Shown: piece after piece, positions 38,886-47,333 of the stretch
How positions within the stretch are numbered: position 1 is the first letter of the stretch
Layout: each line of letters begins with the position of its first letter
Assembly (NCBI RefSeq): GCF_009707545.1
Contig: NZ_WLYK01000001.1
Coordinates: forward strand, 992,001-1,056,000
Length of the DNA stretch: 64,000 nucleotides
Reading direction: 5' to 3'
Source of the DNA: Nakamurella alba
GTDB taxonomy: Bacteria; Actinomycetota; Actinomycetes; Mycobacteriales; Nakamurellaceae
The notes under the pieces: model-generated
Databases searched by the model: none
Told to the model about the DNA's origin: nothing
Seen by the model: the letters and a program-made list of their open reading frames with translations, nothing else
Position numbers and translations under genes: made by a program

Positions 38886-40463
38886 ATGCCCGAGCACGTC
38901 CCGGCCGACGCAGCCCTGTCGACCGTCGCGCCGTCAGTCACTTCCGAACCGCATGTGCAACTCCGTGGGCTGAGCAAGAACTACGGCACCCTGCGTGCCA
39001 ACGACGCGATCGACCTGTCGGTGCGCAAGGGCGAGATCCATGTGCTGGTCGGCGAGAACGGCGCCGGCAAGAGCACCTTGATGGGCATGCTGTCCGGCAC
39101 GGTCCGCCCTGATGCCGGGCAGGTCGTCATCGCCGGCGAGGACGTGACCGGGTTCGACGCGCGCCAGGCCATCGCCGCCGGGGTGGGCATGGTGCACCAG
39201 CACTTCCGGCTGGTCGGTGCGTTCACCGTGGCCGAGAACATCGCACTGGGCGCGGAACCGGTCAACCGGCGCGGCATGCTCGACCGGGACGCCGCCCGGG
39301 CCAAGGCCCGCGAGGTGTCGGTCCGGTTCGGGCTCTCGCTGGACGCCGACGCGGTGGTCGAGGACATGTCGGTCGGCATGCAGCAGCGTGTCGAGATCGT
39401 CAAGACATTGACCCGTGACGCGGAGATCCTGATCTTCGACGAGCCGACCGCGGTGCTCACCGACGAGGAGTCGGCCTCGCTGTTCGAGGTGCTCCGCCGG
39501 TTGCGCGACGACGGTCGCGCCATCATCTTCATCACCCACAAGCTGCGCGAGGCACTGGCTCTCGCCGACACGGTGTCGGTGCTGCGCCGTGGCCGGCTGG
39601 TCGCCACCCGGGACCCCGCGGCGACAACGGTCGAGGAACTCGGCACCCTGATGGTCGGCCGTCAGGTGGTGGGTACCCGCCGCGAGCCGACCGTGATCCC
39701 TGACGACGCAGCGGTGCTGCTGGAGATCGACGATGTCTCGATGGGCAGCCGGACGCTGCACGGCATGCCGCTGCGCGAGCTGTCGATGCAGGTGCGGGCC
39801 GGCGAGGTGCTGGGGATCCTCGGCGTCGACGGCAACGGGCAGCACGAGATCGTCTCCGTGCTCACCGGTCTCGAGTCACCGGACACGGGCACCGTGCGGC
39901 TGTCCGGCACGGACATGACCGGCCGCGGTGGCCGAGCCTTCCTGGAGGCCGGGCTCGGGGTCATCCCCGCCGACCGACACCACGAGGGCCTGGTGCTGTC
40001 GATGCCGATCTCCCGGAACCTCGTGCTGGACCGGCGCAACGACCCGAGGTTCGTCGGCCGCGGCGGATTCTTCCTGCGCACCAAGGCGATCCGGGAGAAC
40101 GCCCGGGCGATGATCGAGAAGTACGACATCCGCACGCAGTCGGCCGAACAGCCCGCGTCCAGCCTGTCCGGTGGCAACCAGCAGAAGGTGGTCATCGCCC
40201 GGGAGATGGAGCGGGACATCTCGGTGATGATCGCCGCCAACCCGGTCCGCGGGCTCGACGTCGGATCGATCGAGTTCGTGCACCGCCGGCTGCTGGAGCT
40301 CGCCGGCTCCGGCGCCGCGGTGGTGGTGGTGACCTCGGACATCGACGAGGCCATGGCCGTGTCCGACCGCATCGGCGTCGTCGTCGGCGGTCGGTTCACC
40401 GGGTTCGTGCAGGCGCCGTTCGACCGGGACGTCATCGGCATGCTGATGGGAGGCGAGAAGTGA
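38886..40463 (+). CDS. Nucleoside ABC transporter ATP-binding protein (duplicated ATPase)
   Basis: 525 residues with two ABC domains, the pattern of NupO/YufO and sugar-type ATPases. The first has Walker A GENGAGKST (about 54-62), signature-like MSVGMQQRVEI, and Walker B LIFDEPTAVL. The second (from about 275) has a degenerate Walker A, GVDGNGQHE, the intact signature LSGGNQQKV, and a Walker B altered to IAANPVRGLD, so one of the two sites is probably inactive, as in the family. The ATG lies 64 bp after the lipoprotein stop, behind a GAGAGGA-type RBS. The stop overlaps the next gene (GTGA). Confidence 0.92.
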   Translation: MPEHVPADAALSTVAPSVTSEPHVQLRGLSKNYGTLRANDAIDLSVRKGEIHVLVGENGAGKSTLMGMLSGTVRPDAGQVVIAGEDVTGFDARQAIAAGVGMVHQHFRLVGAFTVAENIALGAEPVNRRGMLDRDAARAKAREVSVRFGLSLDADAVVEDMSVGMQQRVEIVKTLTRDAEILIFDEPTAVLTDEESASLFEVLRRLRDDGRAIIFITHKLREALALADTVSVLRRGRLVATRDPAATTVEELGTLMVGRQVVGTRREPTVIPDDAAVLLEIDDVSMGSRTLHGMPLRELSMQVRAGEVLGILGVDGNGQHEIVSVLTGLESPDTGTVRLSGTDMTGRGGRAFLEAGLGVIPADRHHEGLVLSMPISRNLVLDRRNDPRFVGRGGFFLRTKAIRENARAMIEKYDIRTQSAEQPASSLSGGNQQKVVIAREMERDISVMIAANPVRGLDVGSIEFVHRRLLELAGSGAAVVVVTSDIDEAMAVSDRIGVVVGGRFTGFVQAPFDRDVIGMLMGGEK

Positions 40464-41782
40464 GCACAGGAACCACTCCCGATGCCGCCACGGGCGCGGC
40501 CTCGCTGACGAAGCCTTCGCCCGCGGGCGAGGGCGGCACCGGTGCTCCGGCGCCGAAGGAGAACCCGGTCGGCCGGGCCGGCCGGGCGGTGTTCGCCTGG
40601 TTCGGCACGCGGCAGCTGCCGGTCATCGTGCTGCTGTCGGTGATCACCGGTCTGGTGATCTCCTCGGTGCTGGTGATCCTCACCTCCGAGCCGTTGCGGG
40701 TGGCCTGGGGCGGGTTCTTCCGCTACCCGGGCAACGCCCTGTCGAAGACCGGAGATCAGCTCGGCTCCTTCTATTCCGGCCTGTTCAAGGGGTCGATCGT
40801 CGATCCCACCGCGCTGGGCGCCGCCTTCTCCGACCCCAGCACGGCGAACTGGCGCAAGGCGCTGACTCCGTTCGCGAACACGATCACCGCTGCCGTACCG
40901 CTGGCGATCGCCGGTGTGGGGCTGTCCATCTGCTACCGGGCCGGCGCCTTCAACATCGGGTCGCACGCGCAGATCGTCGGTGGTGGCATCGGTGCCAGCT
41001 GGGTCGGGTTCAGCTGGCCGGACATGCCCTGGTTGCCGCACGTGCTACTTGCCTTCCTGGCGGCCGCGATCGGCGGCGCGATCTGCGGCCTGATCCCGGG
41101 TCTGCTGAAGGCCTGGACCGGCGCCAGCGAGGTGATCGTCACGATCATGCTGAACTACGTCCTGGCCAACTTCCTGATCTTCCTGCTGTCCTCGACCTTC
41201 TTCAAGGTGGAGGGTCGCGGCATCGACAACCCCATCGGCAAGACGACTGTCGAGTCCGCGTCGCTGACGTCGATGTTCCCCGCCTTCCCGGTGAACGCCG
41301 GGCTGGTGGTGGCGCTGCTGGTGGTGATCTTCGCGAGTCTGCTGCTGTCCCGCAGCCGGCTCGGCTTCGAGATGCAGATCGCCGGTGCGGGCACCCGGGC
41401 GGCGACGGTGGCCGGCATCAAGGGCAAGGCGGTGTTCGTGTCCGCGTTCGTGATCTCCGGGGCCGTGATCGGCCTGGCCGGCGGTGTCCAGGTGCTGGGC
41501 GTCTCGCACCAGCTGGCCATCGGCTTCGGCACCGACATCGGCACCATCGCCATCCTTGTCGCGTTCGTCGGCAACATCTCACCCTGGGGTGCCGCGGCCG
41601 CGGCCCTGCTCTACGGCGCGCTGCAGGCAGGTGGCATCTCCGCCCAGCTCGCCTCCGGCGTCAGCTACCAGCTGACCGGCGTGATGCAGGCACTCATCGT
41701 CATGTTCGTGACCGCGCCGGCGCTGATCGCCGCGATCTACCGGCTGCGACTGCGCACCAGCTTTCTCGGAGGTGTTCGATGA
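40460..41782 (+). CDS. Nucleoside ABC transporter permease 1
   Basis: 440 residues. A Pro/Ala/Gly-rich cytoplasmic start of about 45 residues, then about 8-10 membrane helices; GLSICYRAGAFNIGSHAQIVGGGI and GASEVIVTIMLNYVLANFL (quoted in part) are the conserved loops of BPD_transp_2 permeases of the nucleoside/branched-chain type. Overlaps the ATPase gene by 4 bases and the second permease by 4 (ATGA). It pairs with the next protein as a heterodimeric channel. Confidence 0.92.
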   Translation: MSTGTTPDAATGAASLTKPSPAGEGGTGAPAPKENPVGRAGRAVFAWFGTRQLPVIVLLSVITGLVISSVLVILTSEPLRVAWGGFFRYPGNALSKTGDQLGSFYSGLFKGSIVDPTALGAAFSDPSTANWRKALTPFANTITAAVPLAIAGVGLSICYRAGAFNIGSHAQIVGGGIGASWVGFSWPDMPWLPHVLLAFLAAAIGGAICGLIPGLLKAWTGASEVIVTIMLNYVLANFLIFLLSSTFFKVEGRGIDNPIGKTTVESASLTSMFPAFPVNAGLVVALLVVIFASLLLSRSRLGFEMQIAGAGTRAATVAGIKGKAVFVSAFVISGAVIGLAGGVQVLGVSHQLAIGFGTDIGTIAILVAFVGNISPWGAAAAALLYGALQAGGISAQLASGVSYQLTGVMQALIVMFVTAPALIAAIYRLRLRTSFLGGVR

Positions 41783-43089
41783 CCGCGATCGACGACGGAC
41801 ACGTCGGGACCTCCGACGAAGCGGACCGGGACGTCGCCGCCCGGTCGCTGACCGCCCGGCTGGACCGGCAGTCCCGGCGCAAGACCGCCTGGTTCTGTGC
41901 GGTGCTCGGGATCGGCGTGCTGGTCCTGGGTTTCACCGCAGGAGGGCTGTCCACCCGGCTCGCCGTCGGCAACGGGTCGGTCAACTCGCTGCCGATCGGT
42001 GCGCCGGTCTGGGTGTTCGGGGTGGTCGCCGGGCTGGTCTGCCTGGTCTCGGCCGTGGTGGTCTTCCGCCAGGACGGCACCGGAGGCCGTCGCGCCGGGC
42101 GGCTGCGCGGTGGGCTGCTGGCCCTGTCCGTGTTCGCCGCGATCGTCGGCGTGGTGGCCTGGGCCGCCCGCGGCGAACAGGCCTCGCTCAGCGGCATCCT
42201 CGCCCTCAGTGTCACCGCCTCGATCCCGATCATCCTGGGCTCGACCTCCGGCGTGCTGGCCGAGCGGGCCGGCACGTTCAACATCGCCATCGAAGGTCAG
42301 ATGCTGATCGGCGCCTTCCTGTCGGCCCTGGTGTCCTCGATCACCGGCAGCGCCTGGATCGGCGTGGCCACCGCGATTCTCGGCGGTCTCGCCTGGGGAT
42401 GCCTGCTCGGCGTCCTGACCATCCGGTACGCCGTGTCGCAGGTGGTCGCCGGGTTCGTGCTGGTCGGTCTCGCCGCCGGGCTCACCGCGTTCCTCACCGA
42501 GCAGGTGATGGTGCCGGACCTGGCGACCTTCAACTCCCCGGAGACCCTGGGCACGCTGACCATCCCGCTGTTGTCGGACATCCCGGTGATCGGGCCGGCG
42601 CTGTTCCGGCAGAGCCCGCTGTTCTACGTCGCGGTGCTCATCGCCGTCGTCACCCAGATCGTGCTGTACCGGACCCGGACCGGGCTGCGCATCCGTGCGG
42701 TCGGCGAGAACCCGGCCGCCGTCGAGAGTTCCGGCGTACAGCCGCGCCGGATCCGGTTCTGGGCCACCGCCGCCTCCGGTGCCATCGGTGGCGTCGGCGG
42801 GGCCGCCTTCACCGTCGGCTCGGCCGGTCAGTTCGTGGCGGGCATGAGCTCGGGGCTCGGGTTCGTCGCACTGGCCGCGGTCATCCTCGGGTCCTGGCGG
42901 GTGCCGCAGGCGGCCGCGTCGGCGCTGCTCTTCGGTTTCGCCACGTCGATCTCGGGCGTGTTCGGCCTGCTGAAGGTCGACATTCCGCCGGCCCTGATGC
43001 TCACGGCGCCGTACGTGATCACCATCCTGGTGGTGTCCGGCGTCGTCGCGAAGGGCAAGGGCCCGGCCGCCGCCGGTGGTTCGATCTGA
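41779..43089 (+). CDS. Nucleoside ABC transporter permease 2
   Basis: 436 residues of the same permease family, about ten membrane helices. GVLAERAGTFNIAIEGQMLIGAF (about 158-180, quoted in part: ERAGTFNIAIEGQM) is the family's key loop and RAVGENPAAVESSGV the EAA-like cytoplasmic loop. It is coupled to permease 1 by ATGA, and its stop lies within the start region of the dehydrogenase gene, so the arm is a tightly packed operon. Confidence 0.92.
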   Translation: MTAIDDGHVGTSDEADRDVAARSLTARLDRQSRRKTAWFCAVLGIGVLVLGFTAGGLSTRLAVGNGSVNSLPIGAPVWVFGVVAGLVCLVSAVVVFRQDGTGGRRAGRLRGGLLALSVFAAIVGVVAWAARGEQASLSGILALSVTASIPIILGSTSGVLAERAGTFNIAIEGQMLIGAFLSALVSSITGSAWIGVATAILGGLAWGCLLGVLTIRYAVSQVVAGFVLVGLAAGLTAFLTEQVMVPDLATFNSPETLGTLTIPLLSDIPVIGPALFRQSPLFYVAVLIAVVTQIVLYRTRTGLRIRAVGENPAAVESSGVQPRRIRFWATAASGAIGGVGGAAFTVGSAGQFVAGMSSGLGFVALAAVILGSWRVPQAAASALLFGFATSISGVFGLLKVDIPPALMLTAPYVITILVVSGVVAKGKGPAAAGGSI

Positions 43090-43106
43090 GCCCGACACTC
43101 GTCGCG

Positions 43107-44012
43107 GTGCCGGACATCGCCATGCTCGAGAGGATCGCTGCCGGATCACCCGCCGGTACGACACTCATCCCGTGGGACTGGCGCACCGCGCCGGCGCCCG
43201 ACCGGATCGCCGACATCGAGCTGCTGGTCTCGGACTTCAGCGTCGCCGGTCCGGGCCCGGAGCTCTACGCCCGGATGCCGGGCCTGACCCACGTCCAACT
43301 GTGCTCCTCCGGGTACGAGGGCTGGGTGCGGGACCTGCCGGCCACGGTCGGGTTGAGCACCGGTCGCGGCCTGCACGGCGCGTCGACGGCCGAGGCGGCG
43401 CTGGCCGGGGTGCTGTCGCTGCTGCGCCGCATTCCGGACGCCGTCGCGCAGCAGCAGCGCCAGATCTGGGACCCGTTGGATGTCAACGTACTCGGCGGTC
43501 GCCGGGTCACGGTGGTGGGTGCCGGCGACATCGGCCGCCGGCTGCGCACCGTGCTGGAGGCGCTGGGCTGCCCGGTCACCACCGTCGGCCGCAGCGCGCG
43601 GGACGGTGTGGCCCCGTCGACGGACCTGCCGGAGTTGGCCCGGACCACGGATGTGCTGGTGCTGGCGGTCCCGCTGGACGACAGCACCAGGGGGCTGGTC
43701 GATGCCCGGGTGCTGGCCGCGCTGCCGGCCGGCGCCGTCGTGGCCAACGTCGCGCGCGGGGCCGTGGTCGACACCGATGCGCTCGCCGCACATGTCAGCG
43801 CCGGGCGGGTCTCGGCCTATCTCGACGTCACCGACCCCGAACCACTGCCGGCCGGCCATCCGCTGTGGACCTGCCCGCAGGTGCTGATCACCCCGCACAC
43901 CGGCGGCGGCGCGATCGACTGGCGGGAGCGGTACGCCGACCTGGTCCGCGACCAGCTCGACCGGCATGCGCGCGGACTGCCGCTGCTGCACACGGTCGGC
44001 ACTCCCGGCTGA
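43107..44012 (+). CDS. D-isomer-specific 2-hydroxyacid dehydrogenase family protein
   Basis: 301 residues. NAD-binding loop VVGAGDIGRRL (about 139-149). The catalytic residues of the family are visible as Arg in VARGAVVDT (about 220), Asp/Glu in LDVTDPEPLPAGHPLW (about 242) and His in ITPHTGG (about 268). It should interconvert a 2-keto acid and a D-2-hydroxy acid with NAD(P). GTG 43107 is used; a CTG at 43086, overlapping the permease stop (CTGA), would add MSPTLVA and complete the first beta strand, so it may be the true start. Its place between permease and psuG suggests that a 2-keto or hydroxy acid arises in the pathway. Confidence 0.85.
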   Translation: MPDIAMLERIAAGSPAGTTLIPWDWRTAPAPDRIADIELLVSDFSVAGPGPELYARMPGLTHVQLCSSGYEGWVRDLPATVGLSTGRGLHGASTAEAALAGVLSLLRRIPDAVAQQQRQIWDPLDVNVLGGRRVTVVGAGDIGRRLRTVLEALGCPVTTVGRSARDGVAPSTDLPELARTTDVLVLAVPLDDSTRGLVDARVLAALPAGAVVANVARGAVVDTDALAAHVSAGRVSAYLDVTDPEPLPAGHPLWTCPQVLITPHTGGGAIDWRERYADLVRDQLDRHARGLPLLHTVGTPG

Positions 44013-44088
44013 CCCACATCCCGGAACCGGCCCGGTTCCACGGATCACCTTCCGCCCGTCCGGGCGGACCGAACGAAGGCGAACGACG

Positions 44089-45000
44089 TTGCCCCCCACC
44101 CTGTTGATCTCCGATCCGGTTGCCGCTGCCCTGGCGGAGAACCGCCCGGTCGTCGCGCTCGAGTCGACGATCTTCACCCACGGCCTGCCGCAGCCGCGCA
44201 ACCTCGAGGTGGCGCTGGAGGCGGAGGACCAGCTCCGGTCCGCCGGCGTCGAACCGGCCACCATCGGCGTTGTCGACGGGGTCCCGGTCGTGGGGCTGTC
44301 CACCGACGAGATCGTCCGGCTGGCAGCGGCCCCGGACAACCTCAAGATCAGCATCCGTGACCTGCCGGTGGCCCGGGCGACCGGCCGCAGCGGCGGCACC
44401 ACGGTGGCCGCCACCGCCCTGTTGGCCCACCGCGCCGGGGTGAAGGTGTTCTCCACCGGCGGGCTGGGCGGTGTGCACCGCGGTGCCTCCGAGACCTTCG
44501 ACGAGTCCGCGGATCTCGTGGCGCTGTCGGTGACCCCGATCGTCGTGGTGAGCGCCGGGGTGAAGTCCATCCTCGACGTCGGCGCGACCCTGGAGCGTCT
44601 GGAGACGCTGAACATCACCGTGCTCGGCTACCGCACCACCACCTTCCCCGGCTTCTACGTGCGCGACTCCGGCTTCGAGATCGGTTTCCGGGTCGACGAT
44701 CCCGCCGAGGTGGCTGCGGTCGCGTCCGCCCGTGACGAGCTCGGGCTGGACTCGGCGGTGCTCGTCGCCAACCCGATCTCCGAGGAGCTGCAGCTCGACC
44801 CGCAGGTGCACGCCGAGGTGCTGGCCCAGGCGATCGCCGGTGCGGAGGCGGCCGGCATCACCGGCAACGCCACCACGCCCTACCTGCTCGACCACATCCA
44901 GCGGGTCACCGGCGGCCGCAGCCTCGACGTGAACGTCGACGTCTACCGCGGCAACGTCGGGCTGGGCGGCGAGATCGCGGCGGCGCTGGCCAAGGGCTGA
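44089..45000 (+). CDS. psuG: Pseudouridine-5'-phosphate glycosidase PsuG
   Basis: 303 residues, the usual length. Family blocks: VALESTIFTHGLPQPRNLEVA (quoted in part: ALESTIFTHGLP) near 22, GRSGGTTVAATA near 101 with the catalytic Lys region GVKVFSTGGLGGVHRGA (about 123), and VVVSAGVKSILDVGATLERLET (in part: SAGVKSILD) with the second essential Lys near 164. PsuG splits the C-C bond of pseudouridine 5'-phosphate to uracil and ribose 5-phosphate, reversibly. The TTG at 44089 is the only start near the conserved N-terminus. Last gene of the transporter arm. Confidence 0.93.
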   Translation: MPPTLLISDPVAAALAENRPVVALESTIFTHGLPQPRNLEVALEAEDQLRSAGVEPATIGVVDGVPVVGLSTDEIVRLAAAPDNLKISIRDLPVARATGRSGGTTVAATALLAHRAGVKVFSTGGLGGVHRGASETFDESADLVALSVTPIVVVSAGVKSILDVGATLERLETLNITVLGYRTTTFPGFYVRDSGFEIGFRVDDPAEVAAVASARDELGLDSAVLVANPISEELQLDPQVHAEVLAQAIAGAEAAGITGNATTPYLLDHIQRVTGGRSLDVNVDVYRGNVGLGGEIAAALAKG

Positions 45001-45070
45001 GCGCCCCGCGCTCCCGAATCCGTTCGTGTGGTGCGCCGAGGTGGGTACCGCACGGCCGGTGCAGTGCCAG

Positions 45071-45109
45071 ATCGGACTCTTTCCCGCGTGAGCGGGAAGG
45101 GGTCCGGGA
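45071..45109 (+). repeat. 39-bp imperfect repeat with internal hairpin, copy 1
   Basis: It begins ATCGGACTCTTTCCCGCGTG and holds the hairpin TTCCCGC-GTGA-GCGGGAA. It resembles 45287-45325 at about 33 of 39 positions. It lies in the 341-bp gap between the convergent psuG and lldD genes. Confidence 0.65.
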
Positions 45110-45197
45110 TCTGTCGTGCAGTTGTCGGAGTCACACTCGGCCGCCGACCCGGCCTGCCGAGCTGTGTCGCGCACCTGGGTACGCCGCCACGCAGAAT

Positions 45198-45232
45198 GGA
45201 CCGAAACCATTGCGTGGCGACGGTTTCGGTCC
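45198..45232. terminator. Hairpin between convergent psuG and lldD
   Basis: GGACCGAAACC (45198-45208) and GGTTTCGGTCC (45222-45232) form a perfect 11-bp stem with a 13-nt loop. Between two convergent genes it is most simply a terminator, though it is 200 nt from psuG and 110 nt from lldD. The T/A-containing stem is unlike the GC-only hairpins elsewhere. Confidence 0.5.
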
Positions 45233-45286
45233 CCGATCCGTGGGGCCGGGTGGGGAATTCGTCTCCCGGACCTCCGGCCCGTAGGA

Positions 45287-45325
45287 ATCGGACTGCTTCC
45301 TGCGTGAGCGGGGAAGGGTTCGGGA
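45287..45325 (+). repeat. 39-bp imperfect repeat with internal hairpin, copy 2
   Basis: Second copy, same orientation, beginning ATCGGACTGCTTCCTGCGTG. It ends 17 bp before the lldD stop codon. With copy 1 it flanks the 45198 hairpin, giving a repeat-hairpin-repeat layout. Confidence 0.65.
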
Positions 45326-45341
45326 GCGCCGGCGCATGGAG

Positions 45342-46604
45342 CTAGCGGGGGAGGTCCTCCGCAGGCGCCTCGAAGCGACCCAGCCGGTGCAGCTGGGTGA
45401 CGTGAGCCGGTGTCAGCTCCGCGACCTCCGACACCTGCAGCAGCTGCATGGTGCGGATGACCTGGTCGGTGAGTATCTGGATGGTCCGGTCGACCCCGGC
45501 GCGGCCACCGGCCATCAGGCCGTACAGGTACGCCCGCCCGATGAGGGTGAACTTCGCGCCCAGCGCGATGCTCGCCACGACGTCGGCGCCGTTCATGATC
45601 CCGGTGTCGACCACCACCTCGACATCGGCCCCGACCTCGCGGACCACCGAGGGCAGCAGGTGGAAGGGGACCGGTGCCCGGTCGAGCTGACGTCCGCCGT
45701 GGTTGGACAGCACGATGCCGTCGACACCGAGATCGGCCAGCCGGCGGGAGTCCTCGACGTTCTGCACGCCCTTGACCACCAGCTTGCCGGGCCAGATCGA
45801 TCGGATCACGTCGAGGTCGTCGAAGGAGATCGTCGGGTCCATCGCCGAGTTGAGCAGCTCGCCGACGGTGCCGCCGGTCGAGGACAGCGACGCGAACTCG
45901 AGCTTCGGAGTGGTCAGGAAGTCCCACCACCACCAGGGCCGCGGGATCGCGTTGACGATGGTGCGCGCGGTCAGCTGCGGCGGGATGGAGAAGCCGTTCC
46001 GCTTGTCCCGCAGCCGGGCGCCGGCCACCGGGGTGTCGACGGTGAAGAACAGGGTGTCGAAACCTGCCTTCGCGGCCCGCTCGACCAGACCGAACGAGAT
46101 CTCCCGCTGGCGCATGACGTACAGCTGGAACCAGTTGCGCCCCAGCGGGTTCGCTGCCTTGACGTCCTCGATGGACGTGGTGCCCAGGGTGGAGAGGGTG
46201 AACGGGATGCCGGCGGCGGCCGCTGCGCCCGCGCCGGCGATCTCGCCCTCGGTGTGCATCAGCCGGGTGAAACCCGTCGGCGCGATGCCGAAGGGCAGCG
46301 CCGACGGGCCGCCGAACACGGTGGTGGAGGTGTCCACCTTGGACACGTCGCGCAGGATCGACGGGTGGAACTCCACGTCCTCGAACGCCTGGCGTGCCCG
46401 GGCCAGTGACAGCTCGCCGTCGGCGGCGCCGTCGGTGTAGTCGAACGCTGCGCGCGGGGTCCGGCGCTTGGCGATCCGCCGCAGGTCCTCGATGGTGAGC
46501 GCCGCTGCCAGCCGGCGCTTCGTGCCGTTGAGCTCGGGCTTCTTGAACGACAGCAGCTCGGCGAAGTCCGACGGCTTGGGCATCTGCCGCTTCACGTTCG
46601 ACAT
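45342..46604 (-). CDS. lldD: L-lactate dehydrogenase (FMN-dependent alpha-hydroxy acid dehydrogenase) LldD
   Basis: 420 residues of the FMN alpha-hydroxy-acid oxidase/dehydrogenase family. Markers are [16 protein letters not shown] near residue 48, [16 protein letters not shown] (about 105), the active-site base in SNHGGRQLD (about 297), and the FMN phosphate loop at [21 protein letters not shown] (in part: [10 protein letters not shown]). It oxidises L-lactate to pyruvate and passes electrons to the respiratory chain; the neighbouring NDH-2 gene fits respiration. ATG 46604 has GGAGA upstream. Two LldR/FadR-like operators lie at 46693-46733. Other 2-hydroxy acids cannot be excluded. Confidence 0.85.
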   Translation of the reverse strand: MSNVKRQMPKPSDFAELLSFKKPELNGTKRRLAAALTIEDLRRIAKRRTPRAAFDYTDGAADGELSLARARQAFEDVEFHPSILRDVSKVDTSTTVFGGPSALPFGIAPTGFTRLMHTEGEIAGAGAAAAAGIPFTLSTLGTTSIEDVKAANPLGRNWFQLYVMRQREISFGLVERAAKAGFDTLFFTVDTPVAGARLRDKRNGFSIPPQLTARTIVNAIPRPWWWWDFLTTPKLEFASLSSTGGTVGELLNSAMDPTISFDDLDVIRSIWPGKLVVKGVQNVEDSRRLADLGVDGIVLSNHGGRQLDRAPVPFHLLPSVVREVGADVEVVVDTGIMNGADVVASIALGAKFTLIGRAYLYGLMAGGRAGVDRTIQILTDQVIRTMQLLQVSEVAELTPAHVTQLHRLGRFEAPAEDLPR

Positions 46605-46692
46605 GGGTGACGTCTCCGGTCGTCGGTGCCGCGCGGCAGCTGGGCACGGCGGCGCCGTGCCGACCGCACCGGCCCCGCGCGCACCCGGCCGG

Positions 46693-46709
46693 CTGTGGTC
46701 GGACCACAG
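46693..46709. promoter_or_regulatory. GntR/FadR-type operator 1 upstream of lldD
   Basis: CTGTGGTCGGACCACAG, a perfect 8+1+8 palindrome containing the TGGTCnGACCA core bound by FCD-type GntR regulators such as FadR and LldR. It lies 89 bp before the lldD start and also upstream of the divergent methyltransferase gene. Confidence 0.75.
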
Positions 46710-46718
46710 GGTAGCAGC

Positions 46719-46733
46719 TGTGGTCCGACCACA
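46719..46733. promoter_or_regulatory. GntR/FadR-type operator 2 upstream of lldD
   Basis: TGTGGTCCGACCACA, a perfect palindrome around a central C. It lies 25 bp (centre to centre) from operator 1, so two dimers could bind nearly the same face of the helix. No GntR-family gene is present in the window. Confidence 0.75.
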
Positions 46734-46776
46734 AGAGGGTGGTGCGCGGCGTACCGGGAACCGGCAGGCTGGGCAG

Positions 46777-47211
46777 ATGACGGACACGCGCCGACTGTCG
46801 CCACGGCTGCTGGCGATCGTCGACCAACTCCCGTTGCGCCCGGGGCTCAAGGTGCTGGAGATCGGCGGCGGCACCGGCGCTGCGGCCTGCGCGGTCGCGC
46901 GCCGGGTGGCGCCAGGCGGACGTGTTCTGATGATCGACCGGTCGGAGAAGTCGTTGGCGATCGCCCGGCGGACCGGGGCGGACGTGATCTCGGACGGCCT
47001 GCTCGAGGTGCGAATGGCGGCGGTGGAGGAGTTCGTCCCGGAGCCCGCGGACCGGCCGTTCGAGCTGGCCTTCGCGATCCGGGTCGGCGTGCTCGACGGA
47101 CGGCATCCGCAGGCGGGCACGGCAGCCCTCGACCGACTCCGGGCCGCTGCGGCCCCGGGGGCGCGACTGGCCGTGTGCGGTGACGGACCGCTGCGCTGGC
47201 TCGATCTCTGA
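46777..47211 (+). CDS. Small class I SAM-dependent methyltransferase
   Basis: 144 residues, shorter than most methyltransferases. SAM motif [13 protein letters not shown], is near residue 25; motif II follows in [19 protein letters not shown]-terminal strand pair ends in LAVCGDGPL. It contains the Rossmann core only, without a clear substrate lid. CAGGCT, a -10-like box, ends 6 nt before the ATG. It is divergent from lldD and shares that regulatory region. The substrate is unknown. Confidence 0.75.
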   Translation: MTDTRRLSPRLLAIVDQLPLRPGLKVLEIGGGTGAAACAVARRVAPGGRVLMIDRSEKSLAIARRTGADVISDGLLEVRMAAVEEFVPEPADRPFELAFAIRVGVLDGRHPQAGTAALDRLRAAAAPGARLAVCGDGPLRWLDL

Positions 47212-47333
47212 CCCCGGCCGGCATCGACGTATCGCGGGTCACAGCCCGTCGCCCTCACACCGGCGACCGGTGTCCGGTCGGAGGGGTGGCGGCCGGGAAC
47301 GACCCGGTCGGCGCTGGACCGGAGGTGCGAACG

